A stretch of 64,000 nucleotides of DNA from Pontiellaceae bacterium B12227. Lineage in GTDB: Bacteria > Verrucomicrobiota > Kiritimatiellia > Kiritimatiellales > Pontiellaceae. Below the pieces are notes generated by a model. It ran no database searches. It was not told the DNA's origin and saw only the letters and a program-made list of their open reading frames with translations. A program made the position numbers and the translations under genes. Location: positions 1 through 64,000 of the forward strand of contig JAROAZ010000012.1 of NCBI GenBank assembly GCA_029432775.1, read 5' to 3'. The stretch's first letter is position 1; each line of letters opens with the position of its first letter. Positions 34,823 to 43,508 of the stretch are shown in pieces.

Positions 34823-36331
34823 ATGACGGATTCAACGATTATTTCGAAGATATGGAATTTGGCGAGCGTGCTGCGCGACGACGGCGTGAGCTATGGCGAT
34901 TATCTGGAGCAGATTACCTATTTGCTGTTTCTGAAGATGGCGGAGGAGTTAAACAAGCCGCCCTACAACAAAGGCTTAACGTTTCCCTGCCTGAAAGATG
35001 TGGAGGGCAAGGAGCTTCCGGACGGGGAAGTGTGCGACTGGGAAACGTTGTCCAGCAAACGCGGCGCGGAGCTGGAGGCATTTTACAGTCAGCTTCTCCG
35101 CTCGCTCTCCACCGAAAAGGGCATGCTGGGTCAGATTTTCACGAAGAGCCAGAATAAGATTCAGGATCCGTCGAAGCTGCTGAAGGTGATTGATCTGATC
35201 GATCAGGAAAACTGGAACCTGATGGGCGCGGACGTGAAGGGCAAGATTTATGAGGGGTTGTTGGAAAAGAATGCGATGGATTCTTCGGGCAGCTCGGGCG
35301 CGGGGCAATATTTTACGCCGCGCGCGCTGATTAAAACCATCGTGGCCTGTGTGCAGCCGAAGCCGATGAAAACGATTGCTGATCCGGCGTGCGGCACGGG
35401 CGGATTTTTCCTGGCGGCCTATGATTCGATTGTGGCGAATCAGTCGCTGGATCGCGAAGCGAAGGAGTTTCTGAAAAACAGCACGTTCCACGGCAACGAG
35501 ATTGTGGCGAATACGCGGCGGATGTGCCTGATGAATATGTATCTGCATAACATTGGCGAGATTGAGGGTGAGCCGCCGATCAAGTCGGCCGATGCGCTGA
35601 TTGCGGACGACGGGCTGCGCGTCGATTATGTGCTGGCGAATCCGCCGTTCGGTAAGAAGAGCAGCATGACGATTACGAACGAAGCCGGCGAGGCGGAAAA
35701 GCAGGACATGAGCTATAACCGTCAGGATTTCTGGGAAACCACCTCCAACAAACAGCTCAACTTTCTGCAGCATATTAAAAGCATGCTCAAAGTGACCGGC
35801 GAGGCGGCGGTGGTGCTGCCGGATAATGTGCTGTTCGAGGGCGGCGCGGGCGAGGAGATCCGCAAGCAGCTGATGCAGACCACCGAACTCCACACGATCC
35901 TGCGCCTGCCGACGGGCATCTTTTATGCGCAGGGCGTAAAGGCGAATGTGCTCTTTTTCAACAATAAACCGGCCAGCAAAACGGCGTGGACGAAGGAGGT
36001 CTGGTTCTACGACTACCGCACCAATATTCACCACACCCCCAAAAAGAGCCCGATGACCTCGCAGCACCTGACCGACTTTGTGGAGCGCTACACGTCGAAA
36101 CGCAGCGAAACCTGGAGCGAAGCAAACCCCGATGGGCGCTGGCGGAAATATTCCTATGAGGAGATCATGGCGCGCGATAAAACCAGCCTCGATATTTTCT
36201 GGCTGAAAGACCAGAGCCTGACCGATCTCGACAACCTGCCCGATCCCGATGTGCTGGCGAATGAGATTATCGAAAATCTGGAATCCGGCGTAAGCAGCTT
36301 CCGCGCAGTGGCCGGTGTGCTCGAATCATAA
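34823..36331 (+). CDS. hsdM: Type I R-M adenine methyltransferase HsdM (second system)
   Basis: The 502-residue methyltransferase has a typical HsdM layout: helical N-terminus, GQYFTPRALI, SAM motif DPACGTGGFF and catalytic NPPFGKKSS, then a standard-length C-terminus. It methylates adenine at the site chosen by HsdS. The order hsdR-RAYT fusion-hsdS-hsdM is unusual in having the methyltransferase last. It is separated from hsdS by the CACTAAT cluster, so it may be regulated separately. A bidirectional terminator closes the locus against phoU. Confidence 0.94.
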   Translation: MTDSTIISKIWNLASVLRDDGVSYGDYLEQITYLLFLKMAEELNKPPYNKGLTFPCLKDVEGKELPDGEVCDWETLSSKRGAELEAFYSQLLRSLSTEKGMLGQIFTKSQNKIQDPSKLLKVIDLIDQENWNLMGADVKGKIYEGLLEKNAMDSSGSSGAGQYFTPRALIKTIVACVQPKPMKTIADPACGTGGFFLAAYDSIVANQSLDREAKEFLKNSTFHGNEIVANTRRMCLMNMYLHNIGEIEGEPPIKSADALIADDGLRVDYVLANPPFGKKSSMTITNEAGEAEKQDMSYNRQDFWETTSNKQLNFLQHIKSMLKVTGEAAVVLPDNVLFEGGAGEEIRKQLMQTTELHTILRLPTGIFYAQGVKANVLFFNNKPASKTAWTKEVWFYDYRTNIHHTPKKSPMTSQHLTDFVERYTSKRSETWSEANPDGRWRKYSYEEIMARDKTSLDIFWLKDQSLTDLDNLPDPDVLANEIIENLESGVSSFRAVAGVLES

Positions 36332-36337
36332 AACAAG

Positions 36338-36368
36338 AAAAAGGCGCACCCGGTATGTGCGCCTTTCT
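36338..36368. terminator. Bidirectional terminator between hsdM and phoU
   Basis: AAAGGCGCAC and GTGCGCCTTT form a perfect 10-bp stem around CCGGTAT with A-rich and T-rich flanks, between two convergent genes. Confidence 0.88.
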
Positions 36369-36371
36369 GTG

Positions 36372-36386
36372 TTCCAGAGATTGGAA
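36372..36386. repeat. Dispersed palindrome next to the phoU stop
   Basis: TTCCAGAGATTGGAA between the terminator and the phoU stop codon. Confidence 0.6.
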
Positions 36387-36387
36387 A

Positions 36388-37047
36388 CTATTCTGCGCCC
36401 TGATGGCGGACGATTTCGGCTTCGACCATGTAGATGACGTCTTCGGCAATGTTGGAGGCGTGGTCGCCAATCCGCTCGAGGCGGTGAGTGATGGCCAGCA
36501 GAGTAATCAGCGATTCCGCATGTTCCGGTTCGCGTTGCAGGGCCTGCACAATTTCATCTTTCATCTCGGCCTTCATTGAATCGATTTCCAGGTCGTCTTT
36601 AATGACCTCACGGGCGAGGTAGGAGTCGATGTTGATGAGAGAGTCGAGGCTCTTTCGGACGATGGTTTTTACCAGATAGGTCATCTGATGAAGGTCCAGC
36701 GGAATCTTCGGCTTGGCTGATTGGTTAATGAGAATGCCGTTCTTTGCAATGTCGGCCGCGAGGTCACCAATACGTTCCAGGTCGCTGGTCATTTTCATGA
36801 CGCCGATAATAAAGCGCAGATCGATAGCTACCGGTTGGTAAAGAGCCAGGGCTTTCAGGCATTCCTCTTCCACCTCGAGTTCCAGATCATCAATGCTTGT
36901 GTCGTCTTCAATTACTTTCCGTGCGAGCTCGATGTCGCATTCCTGAAAGGATTTAACGGCCAGTTCGAGATTCTCATCCACCCGTGCGCTGAGCGTATAG
37001 ATGAGTTTTTTAAGGCGTTCGAGTTCTTTTTCCAGATGTTTTGCCAT
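36388..37047 (-). CDS. phoU: Phosphate-transport regulator PhoU
   Basis: The 219-residue all-helical protein begins MAKHLEKELERLKKLIYTLS and carries the two PhoU repeats (EECLKALALYQPVAIDLRFI, ERIGDLAADIAKN, and later THRLERIGDHASNIAEDVIY). PhoU links the Pst transporter to the PhoR kinase and damps the response when phosphate is plentiful. I chose the ATG at 37047 because AAGGAGA lies 5 nt before it; an in-frame codon at 37101 lacks this. It is the last gene of pstC-pstA-pstB-phoU. A dispersed palindrome ends 2 bp past its stop. Confidence 0.95.
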   Translation of the reverse strand: MAKHLEKELERLKKLIYTLSARVDENLELAVKSFQECDIELARKVIEDDTSIDDLELEVEEECLKALALYQPVAIDLRFIIGVMKMTSDLERIGDLAADIAKNGILINQSAKPKIPLDLHQMTYLVKTIVRKSLDSLINIDSYLAREVIKDDLEIDSMKAEMKDEIVQALQREPEHAESLITLLAITHRLERIGDHASNIAEDVIYMVEAEIVRHQGAE

Positions 37048-37070
37048 GGGGTCTCCTTTGGAGACTGATT

Positions 37071-37128
37071 CGTGAGGCGTGAGGCGTGAAGGGAAGGTCA
37101 CGACTCACGTTTCACACGTCACGTCTCT
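37071..37128. repeat. GTGAGGC/CACG tandem motif between pstB and phoU
   Basis: GTGAGGCGTGAGGCGTGAAG is followed by GACTCACGTTTCACACGTCACG: short tandem units and their loose inverse. It may fold in the pstB-phoU transcript. Confidence 0.45.
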
Positions 37129-37950
37129 CTATCCAAATCTGCCTGTAATATAGTTTTCCGTCTGCGGGTTCTCGGGGTTGGTGAAGAGCTGCTTGGTGTT
37201 TCCGAATTCTATCAGCACACCTTCATACATGAAAGCGGTAAAGTCGGACACACGGGCAGCCTGTTGCATGTTATGGGTGACGATGATAATGGTGTACTGT
37301 TTCCTGAGTTCGCCAATGAGATCTTCGATCTTGGCAGTCGCTTTCGGGTCGAGGGCGGAGGTCGGTTCATCCATCAGCAGGATTTCCGGTTTAATTGCCA
37401 GAGCGCGGGCAATGCAAAGGCGTTGCTGCTGTCCGCCGGACATGCCGAGGGCGTTGGCCTGCAGACGGTCTTTCACTTCGTCCCAGATGGCAGCCTGCCG
37501 CAGGCTCTGCTCAACGATTTCGCTGAGCTCCTGCTTATTTTTGATGCCCTGAAGGCGCGGGCCGTAGGCCACGTTGTCAAAAATGGATTTCGGAAACACA
37601 TTGGGTTTCTGGAACACCATGCCGACACGGGCCCGCAGGGTAACCACGTCGATGTTCCTGGCGTAGATGTTGTGTCCATCGAAAATCATTTCCCCGGACG
37701 CGCTGGTGGATGGAATCAGGTCGTTCATGCGGTTGATGGAGCGCAGGAGGGTGCTTTTTCCGCAACCACTCGGGCCGATCATGGCCGTCACCTTGCGCTT
37801 CGGAATTTTCATGCTGACTTTCCGGACCGCTTCAAAGTCGCCGTAATACAGCGAGAAGTCTTTAGCTTCGATGTGCGTTTCGGTTGGGCTAGTCACTTCG
37901 TCGCGCTGGGCAAAGGTATCAATTTTTTTCAGGGTAATTTCTTCGGACAT
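37129..37950 (-). CDS. pstB: Phosphate ABC transporter ATP-binding protein PstB
   Basis: The 273-residue ATPase has Walker [10 protein letters not shown], the PstB-specific [10 protein letters not shown]-loop [13 protein letters not shown] signature MSGGQQQRL, Walker [14 protein letters not shown] and the switch His in [11 protein letters not shown]. It energises phosphate import through PstC and PstA. A short extra N-terminal segment of about 25 residues precedes the core. Its start codon comes 1 nt after the pstA stop, indicating tight co-translation. Confidence 0.96.
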   Translation of the reverse strand: MSEEITLKKIDTFAQRDEVTSPTETHIEAKDFSLYYGDFEAVRKVSMKIPKRKVTAMIGPSGCGKSTLLRSINRMNDLIPSTSASGEMIFDGHNIYARNIDVVTLRARVGMVFQKPNVFPKSIFDNVAYGPRLQGIKNKQELSEIVEQSLRQAAIWDEVKDRLQANALGMSGGQQQRLCIARALAIKPEILLMDEPTSALDPKATAKIEDLIGELRKQYTIIIVTHNMQQAARVSDFTAFMYEGVLIEFGNTKQLFTNPENPQTENYITGRFG

Positions 37951-37951
37951 A

Positions 37952-39460
37952 TCAGCCTCTCAGTTTCTTCGAGATTCGTGCGCGCATCAGGATGGCGAAC
38001 AGGTTGAGCAAGAGCACAATGGCAACGAGGGTAAACACCATACCGTATTGAACGTGGCGGATTTCATCGACCGCTTCGTGCTCGGTGCAAAGGTTGTAAA
38101 TATTCCAGGGCAGGGCCGGAGTGGGCTGGCTCAGAGTTTCCCAGATTTTCAGCGGGGCGCCGACACTTACGGCGGCGGTAAAGATGATCGGTGCGGTTTC
38201 GCCGGCAGCGCGGCCCATGGAGATGACGATGCCTGTCAAAATTCCGGGCAGGGCGGCCGGCAGGATGACGGTCATTACCGTATGCCAGCGGCCCGCTCCG
38301 AGTCCAAGAGCGGCTTCTTTATAAGCACGGGGTACTGCTAGAATGGCTTCTTCAGACGATCGGATAATAGTGGGCAGCACGAGCAGGGAAAGCGTTAACG
38401 ATCCGGCCAACACACTCTTCGAGTCGGACACCTGAATCGTATTCAAAAAGAAAGCGAGCCCGAAGAGGCCGAAGACAATACTCGGTACGCCGGCCAGCGT
38501 ACTGATGCAGATGCGCAGGAAGCTGATCACCCGGCCTTCCTTGGCATATTCGCAGAGGTAGATGGCGGCGATTACGCCCATCGGGATGGCAAAAATCATG
38601 GCACCGAGGGTTAGATAGATCGTACCGAGTACTTCCGGCCAGATGCCGCCGAAGATGTGGGAATCCTTTGATTTGTCCGTAATGAACTGCCAGTAGAAGG
38701 TGGTCTTCGGGCGCATCATCTCTTCGATGTGTTCTTCCAGATATTGAAAGAAGGGTTCGAGCCTGGTTCCTTTGAATTGCTTGACGCGCGGTGTTTCAAC
38801 CAGCACGCCCATGGCGTCGGCGTTCGAATAGTCCCACTCCTCGGTATAAAGCACTTCATGCAGTTTAACCAGGGTGCGATCCCAGCGGGTCTGACCATAC
38901 TGCTGACGCAGCAGCACGGGGGTGCGTTGTCCGGGCATGGGACCGAGCAACTCCCGAATGGCTTCGTGCAGCGCATCATAAGGTTCGGTGCGGGCTGTTT
39001 TGAACTCTTTGATACGGCTCTTCAGTTCCTTCGCTTCATCTTTAAGGCGGTCTTCTTCGGCTTCGAGTTGATCGGCTTCGTCGGCTTTGCCATCTGACTT
39101 GAGGGCGCGGGCGGCGGTTTTTAACTCCTTGGCCCGATCCTTTTTTGCATCCATTTGGGATTCCATGCTCGAGATCTGGGCGATGGTTTCTGCTTCGAAG
39201 TCCTCCATCATCTTGTAGATAGGGGCACGGGCGGCGGTGATCTCAGTATACTCTCTGGTGAATTTGTCCGGGTTCCCGCGGTCGAACTGCTCCAGCATAA
39301 CGCGTCGGTGTTCAATGGTGCCTTTGAAGACAAAGGCTTTGGAGCCGCGCCAGACAATCGGGGTGAGAATCAGGAGCAAGGCAATGCCCATGACGGCTAT
39401 GGCAATCAGACCGAGGCCGGAGAAGGCTTTATCGAGGAGTTTGCGGGTTTCGAGTCGCAT
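37952..39460 (-). CDS. pstA: Phosphate ABC transporter permease PstA with large periplasmic insertion
   Basis: Six membrane segments and the permease signature [25 protein letters not shown] identify PstA. It is 502 residues where about 290 is usual. The excess lies between membrane segment 1 (about 15-37) and segment 2 (about 276), as a roughly 220-residue hydrophilic insertion with a Lys/Glu/Asp coiled coil ([20 protein letters not shown]). By topology this faces the periplasm and could contact PstS or the porin, which is inference. It starts 2 nt after pstC and ends 1 nt before pstB. Confidence 0.93.
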   Translation of the reverse strand: MRLETRKLLDKAFSGLGLIAIAVMGIALLLILTPIVWRGSKAFVFKGTIEHRRVMLEQFDRGNPDKFTREYTEITAARAPIYKMMEDFEAETIAQISSMESQMDAKKDRAKELKTAARALKSDGKADEADQLEAEEDRLKDEAKELKSRIKEFKTARTEPYDALHEAIRELLGPMPGQRTPVLLRQQYGQTRWDRTLVKLHEVLYTEEWDYSNADAMGVLVETPRVKQFKGTRLEPFFQYLEEHIEEMMRPKTTFYWQFITDKSKDSHIFGGIWPEVLGTIYLTLGAMIFAIPMGVIAAIYLCEYAKEGRVISFLRICISTLAGVPSIVFGLFGLAFFLNTIQVSDSKSVLAGSLTLSLLVLPTIIRSSEEAILAVPRAYKEAALGLGAGRWHTVMTVILPAALPGILTGIVISMGRAAGETAPIIFTAAVSVGAPLKIWETLSQPTPALPWNIYNLCTEHEAVDEIRHVQYGMVFTLVAIVLLLNLFAILMRARISKKLRG

Positions 39461-39462
39461 GC

Positions 39463-40611
39463 TTATTTACCCAGTTTTTTCCGCGAACGCTTAACAATGA
39501 TTTCGCTGGCAAGATTCATGATGAAAGAGAAGGCGAGCAGGCAGAACGCCATGGCAAAAAGAACGTGAAAGCGGGAAGAGCCGGTCACATGATCGGCTTC
39601 GCCCATATCACCGGCGATGGTAGCGGTGAGCGTTCGGATAGGCTGGAGCACATTATAGATCGGTTCCGGGATCCTCGCCGCATTACCGGAGGCCATCCAC
39701 ACCACCATGGTTTCGCCGATCGCACGCATGACGCCGAGAATGACGGCGGCGAGAATTCCGCTGATGGAGGCGGGAATGATGGTTTTGATGATGGTTTCAG
39801 CGCGGGTGGCTCCCAGGGCATAAGAGCCTTCGCGCAATTCGCGGCCGGCAGCCTGCAGGGCATCTTCGGAAACACTCACGACGGTGGGCAGGGCCATGAT
39901 GCCGAGAATAATGGAAACGTTCAGGGCATTGGTTCCGGAACTGATTTCAACGCCGCTGAGTCTGGATGACAGGCTGTAGAGCAGTGCAATCGCCAAGGTT
40001 CCAAGGATTGGAAAAACGATGGCTGCACCCGCTTTCGGGCTGATCTTGCCCCGTAGTTTGTCGAGCGTGAGATCTCCGGAAACGACCACGATCAACGCAA
40101 GAATAGGGCCCAGAACAATCCAGACACCGGCGGAAAGAATGGCTCCTCCATGGTTTTGCAGCAGAGGAGCAAAAACCACCAGCGCAAAGAAACCGTAGGC
40201 CACCGAGGGGATCGCGGCGAGGATTTCAATGACTGGCTTAACAATCTGACGGATATGGAACGGGAGCAGGTCGCTCAGGCAGACCGATGCCGCAATGCCG
40301 AGCGGAACGGCCACGAGAATCGCACCCAAAGTTACGAGGCCCGTTCCGAGGAAAATGGGCAATGCCCCGAATTCGGCCGGGCTGCCGGAGGGGTACCAGC
40401 GGGCGGTTGTGAAGAACTCCTTGAATCCTTCCAGTTTGAAAAACGGAATGGCATCTTTCAGAATGAAGTAGAAGATGAAAAATACCGCAAAGGTCGAGAG
40501 CGAGGTAATCAGAAACAGAAAGGCCCGGCCCAGTAGGTTGGCGATTCGCTGATTACGGCTCGCCGCATCACTCATTATTAGGCTTGTATTAGCTTTTTCA
40601 CTCATAGACAC
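39463..40611 (-). CDS. pstC: Phosphate ABC transporter permease PstC
   Basis: The 382-residue membrane protein has the PstC pattern: VPLGIAASVCLSDL, VIEILAAIPSVAYGFFAL and the coupling loop YALGATRAETIIKTIIPASISGI. It forms the phosphate channel with PstA. The start could be GTG at 40611 (AAGGA 5-6 nt upstream) or ATG at 40605. It heads pstC-pstA-pstB-phoU, and CTAAC-type repeats spaced 11 bp apart lie 40-75 nt upstream. Confidence 0.94.
   Translation of the reverse strand: MSMSEKANTSLIMSDAASRNQRIANLLGRAFLFLITSLSTFAVFFIFYFILKDAIPFFKLEGFKEFFTTARWYPSGSPAEFGALPIFLGTGLVTLGAILVAVPLGIAASVCLSDLLPFHIRQIVKPVIEILAAIPSVAYGFFALVVFAPLLQNHGGAILSAGVWIVLGPILALIVVVSGDLTLDKLRGKISPKAGAAIVFPILGTLAIALLYSLSSRLSGVEISSGTNALNVSIILGIMALPTVVSVSEDALQAAGRELREGSYALGATRAETIIKTIIPASISGILAAVILGVMRAIGETMVVWMASGNAARIPEPIYNVLQPIRTLTATIAGDMGEADHVTGSSRFHVLFAMAFCLLAFSFIMNLASEIIVKRSRKKLGK
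39999..40013. repeat. Dispersed palindrome within pstC
   Basis: TTCCAAGGATTGGAA, the complement of TTCCAATCCTTGGAA. On the coding strand it encodes part of FPILG. Confidence 0.65.
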
Positions 40612-40645
40612 AATATTCCTTAAGAACGTGCCACAGCGTGCGTTT

Positions 40646-40684
40646 GTAATGTTAGCGAAAGATTAGCGGGTCATTAATGTTAGG
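40646..40684 (-). promoter_or_regulatory. Putative Pho box upstream of pstC
   Basis: Minus-strand CTAAC (40651-40655) and CTAAT (40662-40666) are exactly 11 bp apart, with another CTAAC at 40679-40683. The motif recurs upstream of pstS, the porin and both cotransporter genes. Confidence 0.6.
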
Positions 40685-40796
40685 TGAGTGTGAGGGGCGG
40701 GAGGTGAGGCCTGACACCCTTAGGCTGATGTATTGGCTGGATCTGTCGCCCGGTTTGTTCCATTCTGGAATTCTACTATTATAAAGGATGGGACAC

Positions 40797-41486
40797 ATGA
40801 AGTACTCCGTAGGATTCGTCGTTTCACTGTTTTTAGTCATGCCTTTTTTGTCGATGGCCAATGACGCCGTTGAACCGGCTGTTACCGGGGAAGGGGCGGT
40901 TGATCTTCTTGCTGATGGACTGGCAGGCTGGAGCGTGCCTTCCAACCTTTGGAATTTTGAGGCCGGAGTAATTACGGGAGACACCGGCGGTGAACGAATC
41001 AACATTCCGCAGTGGATTTACACCAGACAACGGTATGACGATTTTGAATTTACCTGCGAGTTAATGCTTTCGGGAGACACCGGTCGGAATACGGGGATTT
41101 ATTTCCGCGTGAACCCTTTTCGCTATGAGAGCAGGAAAGGGAAAAAAACCTTCGAAGCGCCATCCGGATACGAGTTTGATACCGCTTTTCATCGGCCGGG
41201 TAAGAGAAACTATCGCGGAACGCTTGGTGATTGGTATGCCCGTCCGAAGCTTCGTATCTTTCCGGACCCGAACATAATCAACGATGCATATAAAACCGAC
41301 GAATGGAACCGCATGACGATTCGTGCGCGGGAAAACCGTTTGGAATATTGGATCAACGGCATCAAAGTTATGGATTTCTGCGACCCCGATCCTAAAGGTT
41401 CCCGCGAAGGCATTATCGGGTTCCAGATTCACGATGGTTCGGTCATGAAGGTCGAATATCGCAACATACGTATCCGTTCTCTTTAA
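40797..41486 (+). CDS. Exported DUF1080 (3-keto-disaccharide hydrolase-like) protein
   Basis: The roughly 229-residue product has a signal peptide (MKYSVGFVVSLFLVMPFLSMAND) and one DUF1080 beta-sandwich domain: WNFEAGVITG, FEFTCELML, NTGIYFRVN, PSGYEFDT, WNRMTIRARENRLEYWINGIKV, REGIIGFQIHDG and VEYRNIRIR. The family is abundant in PVC bacteria and includes lamin-like and 3-keto-glycoside hydrolases; the substrate is unknown. The ATG at 40797 is chosen, 4-9 nt after AAAGGATGGG; 40788 is also in frame. It is divergent from pstC and contains a dispersed palindrome at 40940. Confidence 0.8.
   Translation: MKYSVGFVVSLFLVMPFLSMANDAVEPAVTGEGAVDLLADGLAGWSVPSNLWNFEAGVITGDTGGERINIPQWIYTRQRYDDFEFTCELMLSGDTGRNTGIYFRVNPFRYESRKGKKTFEAPSGYEFDTAFHRPGKRNYRGTLGDWYARPKLRIFPDPNIINDAYKTDEWNRMTIRARENRLEYWINGIKVMDFCDPDPKGSREGIIGFQIHDGSVMKVEYRNIRIRSL
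40940..40954. repeat. Dispersed palindrome within the DUF1080 gene
   Basis: TTCCAACCTTTGGAA with 6-bp perfect arms, encoding PSNLWN. Confidence 0.6.
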
Positions 41487-41506
41487 CCCGGAATTTAAGC
41501 CCAGAC

Positions 41507-42196
41507 ATGGAACACCCCGAAAACCAAACGCTGCAGGTGACAGCGTCGCCAAGCCCGTATCACCGCTTTGTGTGGGATAAGCAGAATAATAAACTCGATA
41601 TCCCCGAGGGCTGGGATTGCCTGAAACCAGGCGATGCCACCGTCACGAAAACGCTGAAGAGCCTGGGGCCGACCTGGACGGCCACGCGCAAAAAGGGGCG
41701 GAAGACCTTTTCCGATGGCGTTTGGGCATCGGCTGAACATATTGCGGAAGCCAAACGAATCGTCGCCGAAAAACGCACGGCACCCGGCTATGCGAAAAAA
41801 CGCGCATCGGATCTGAAACGCCGCGAAAAGAAACAGGCCGAATATGAAATCAGTTTTCATGAAGCCCTGCTGAAGTGGCTGAATTTTCATCCGCGCTATC
41901 AAGCTGAAGCCGAAAAAATGGCTAAGCTGATTGGTGAACACGCCGTGCCTGTCGGCAGCGGAACCGTCGCTCGCACCGAACGCATTCCGATTGAAGATCG
42001 CGCTTCGGCCGCCGCGATTGCCTGGATGCGGCATTCGACAACTGCGTACGACCATATGCACATCCCGCTGGTCAAAGGCCGGCGCCGGGAGGTGCGGCGT
42101 GAATTGGCGCAGCAGTCGAAAAAGGTTCTCGCGGCCTACCGTCGGGGCCTGGATGTGGATCGGGATCTCTGCCCGCTGGCCCGTGCATTGCGTTGA
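41507..42196 (+). CDS. DUF2293 domain protein
   Basis: The 229-residue cytoplasmic protein ends with the DUF2293 signature: AAIAWMRHSTTAYDHMHI then KGRRREVRRELAQQSKKVLAAYRRG. The first half (VWDKQNNKLDIPEGWDCLKPGDATVTKTLK and GRKTFSDGVWA) is common to the family, with a very basic helical linker in between. Its richness in Lys and Arg suggests nucleic-acid binding, but the function is not known. It follows the DUF1080 gene by 20 nt on the same strand, so the two may be co-transcribed. Confidence 0.75.
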   Translation: MEHPENQTLQVTASPSPYHRFVWDKQNNKLDIPEGWDCLKPGDATVTKTLKSLGPTWTATRKKGRKTFSDGVWASAEHIAEAKRIVAEKRTAPGYAKKRASDLKRREKKQAEYEISFHEALLKWLNFHPRYQAEAEKMAKLIGEHAVPVGSGTVARTERIPIEDRASAAAIAWMRHSTTAYDHMHIPLVKGRRREVRRELAQQSKKVLAAYRRGLDVDRDLCPLARALR

Positions 42197-42242
42197 TGCT
42201 GAAATAACGGATCATTTAAAACAAATCTATGACTAGCTTTTT

Positions 42243-42269
42243 GGAAGGACGCACGCTGTGCGCCCCTCC
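42243..42269. repeat. GC-rich stem-loop after the DUF2293 gene
   Basis: GGAAGG, CGCAC-GCT-GTGCG and CCCCTCC form an imperfect hairpin 47 bp past the stop. It is REP-like or a weak terminator. Confidence 0.45.
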
Positions 42270-42370
42270 ACGCAAAGGGAAGGCTCAAGCAAGAATGACA
42301 TGATTGAATCCAGTTATTCGCATGCGAAAGGCGGAAAGCGGATTAATGGCTTTCCCTGCAATCTTTTTTA

Positions 42371-42388
42371 TTTGACTGATTGATCAAA
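42371..42388. promoter_or_regulatory. TetR operator, upstream site
   Basis: TTTGACTGATTGATCAAA with inverted TTTGA/TCAAA ends, 19 bp before the tetR start. A 16/18 match lies after the gene at 42998-43015. Confidence 0.75.
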
Positions 42389-42406
42389 TATTTATAGGTT
42401 GCGCAC

Positions 42407-42982
42407 ATGACACGAGGAAAACCATTATCATTTGACCGGAATACGGTGCTGATGCGGGCCATGGAATATTTCTGGAAGCATGGGTATGAGGCCAGCGGAA
42501 TTACCCAGTTGCTGGAGCATATGGGTATTCAACGTCAGAGTTTTTACAATACGTTCGGCAGCAAGGAAGAGCTTCTGTTTGAGGCGATTGATGCGTACGG
42601 AAAAATGGTGCGTCTGATCTTTAACGATACCTGCAAGGACGAGCTGTCGCCATTTGAGAAGATTGATCGTCTTTTTGTGCTGTGGGAGAGTATGGATTCC
42701 AACGGTTGCTTTATCGGGAACTGTGTAGCGGAGTTTGGAACCACACATGACAAGGTGGCAAAGCTGATGGGCTCGCAACTGAGCATGCTGCAAAATTTGT
42801 TTTCATCCATTTTCAAGGACGCGATTGAACGCGGTGACCTACCTGCTGATCGAGATCCGATGGTGATGGCGACCACGATGATGACGTATGCGCAGGGGCT
42901 GGCATTGCTGGATAAAACGACGATCGACCGGGAGCAGATCAGCGGCATGGTTGAGGTTATGAAGCGGTCGCTTAAGCAGTAA
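42407..42982 (+). CDS. TetR/AcrR family regulator
   Basis: The 191-residue regulator has an N-terminal helix-turn-helix (RAMEYFWKHGYEASGITQLLEHMGIQRQSFYNTFGSKEELLFEAI) and a ligand-binding domain starting with the NGCFIGNCVAEFG motif of the TetR_C/YxaF-like group. Matching operators sit just before it and just before the next gene, so it probably represses itself and the 43033 gene. No transporter or enzyme target is adjacent, so its ligand is unknown. Confidence 0.9.
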   Translation: MTRGKPLSFDRNTVLMRAMEYFWKHGYEASGITQLLEHMGIQRQSFYNTFGSKEELLFEAIDAYGKMVRLIFNDTCKDELSPFEKIDRLFVLWESMDSNGCFIGNCVAEFGTTHDKVAKLMGSQLSMLQNLFSSIFKDAIERGDLPADRDPMVMATTMMTYAQGLALLDKTTIDREQISGMVEVMKRSLKQ

Positions 42983-42997
42983 TTTTTTTGCTCAATA

Positions 42998-43015
42998 TTT
43001 GACTGATAGGTCAAA
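42998..43015. promoter_or_regulatory. TetR operator, downstream site
   Basis: TTTGACTGATAGGTCAAA, 16 of 18 bases identical to the upstream site. It ends 18 bp before the chosen start of the small downstream gene. Confidence 0.75.
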
Positions 43016-43032
43016 AGTAAGGAGGCATGAGA

Positions 43033-43296
43033 ATGGCAACAATCAACAACAGGGTATATGCAAATCTGGCGAGCAAGCATCTGGGGTCGCTGATCGGGCA
43101 ACGCGCTGAAGCATTCGGAGCGTTGTGGTGCGAAAAGGCGGAAGAGCTGAGCGTCACACAAGCCAACTCCGATATCTGCGCATTACGGGCCTTGCGCGAA
43201 TGCATGAAAGAGTTTCATGTGGAGTTGTCGGTGTTGCACCAGCAGCTGCTGATGGAGGATTTTGGCGATGCGTTATTATGTGGCGCGGAGCTCTAA
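43033..43296 (+). CDS. Small unrecognised protein under TetR control
   Basis: The 87-residue product (MATINNRVYANLASKHLGS to DFGDALLCGAEL) is helical and soluble, with two Cys in WCEKAEELS and DICALRAL; I recognise no family. The ATG at 43033 is chosen because AAGGAGG ends about 7 nt before it; an ATG at 43027 is too close. The operator-like site directly upstream ties it to the TetR gene, so it may be an effector or accessory protein of that switch. A REP-like element follows 30 bp after the stop. Confidence 0.65.
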   Translation: MATINNRVYANLASKHLGSLIGQRAEAFGALWCEKAEELSVTQANSDICALRALRECMKEFHVELSVLHQQLLMEDFGDALLCGAEL

Positions 43297-43325
43297 TGGT
43301 GCGGACTTAAGTAGATTTTCCATAT

Positions 43326-43420
43326 TTGTAGGGCGGGAACGGCTGAGGCACGATGCCTTCCCGCCGCCCGTAGCACCAACGGCTGGAAGGTCTCCTTCGT
43401 CAACCATTCCAGCCCTACAA
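43326..43420. mobile_element. REP/BIME-like element B
   Basis: The 95-bp element is bounded by TTGTAGGGC and GCCCTACAA (9-bp perfect inverted ends). Inside are GGCA-CGA-TGCC within a longer GGGCGGGAA-type hairpin, and GGCTGGAA/TTCCAGCC. It shares its ends with element A beside the RAYT gene and is non-coding. Confidence 0.65.
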
Positions 43421-43508
43421 CTACATGGAAGATATGATGCTAACGCCATTAGCGCAGAGCTGCAACGGCGCACCGAGCCGTTTAAAAGATAGAAAAGGGA
43501 GCAATACA

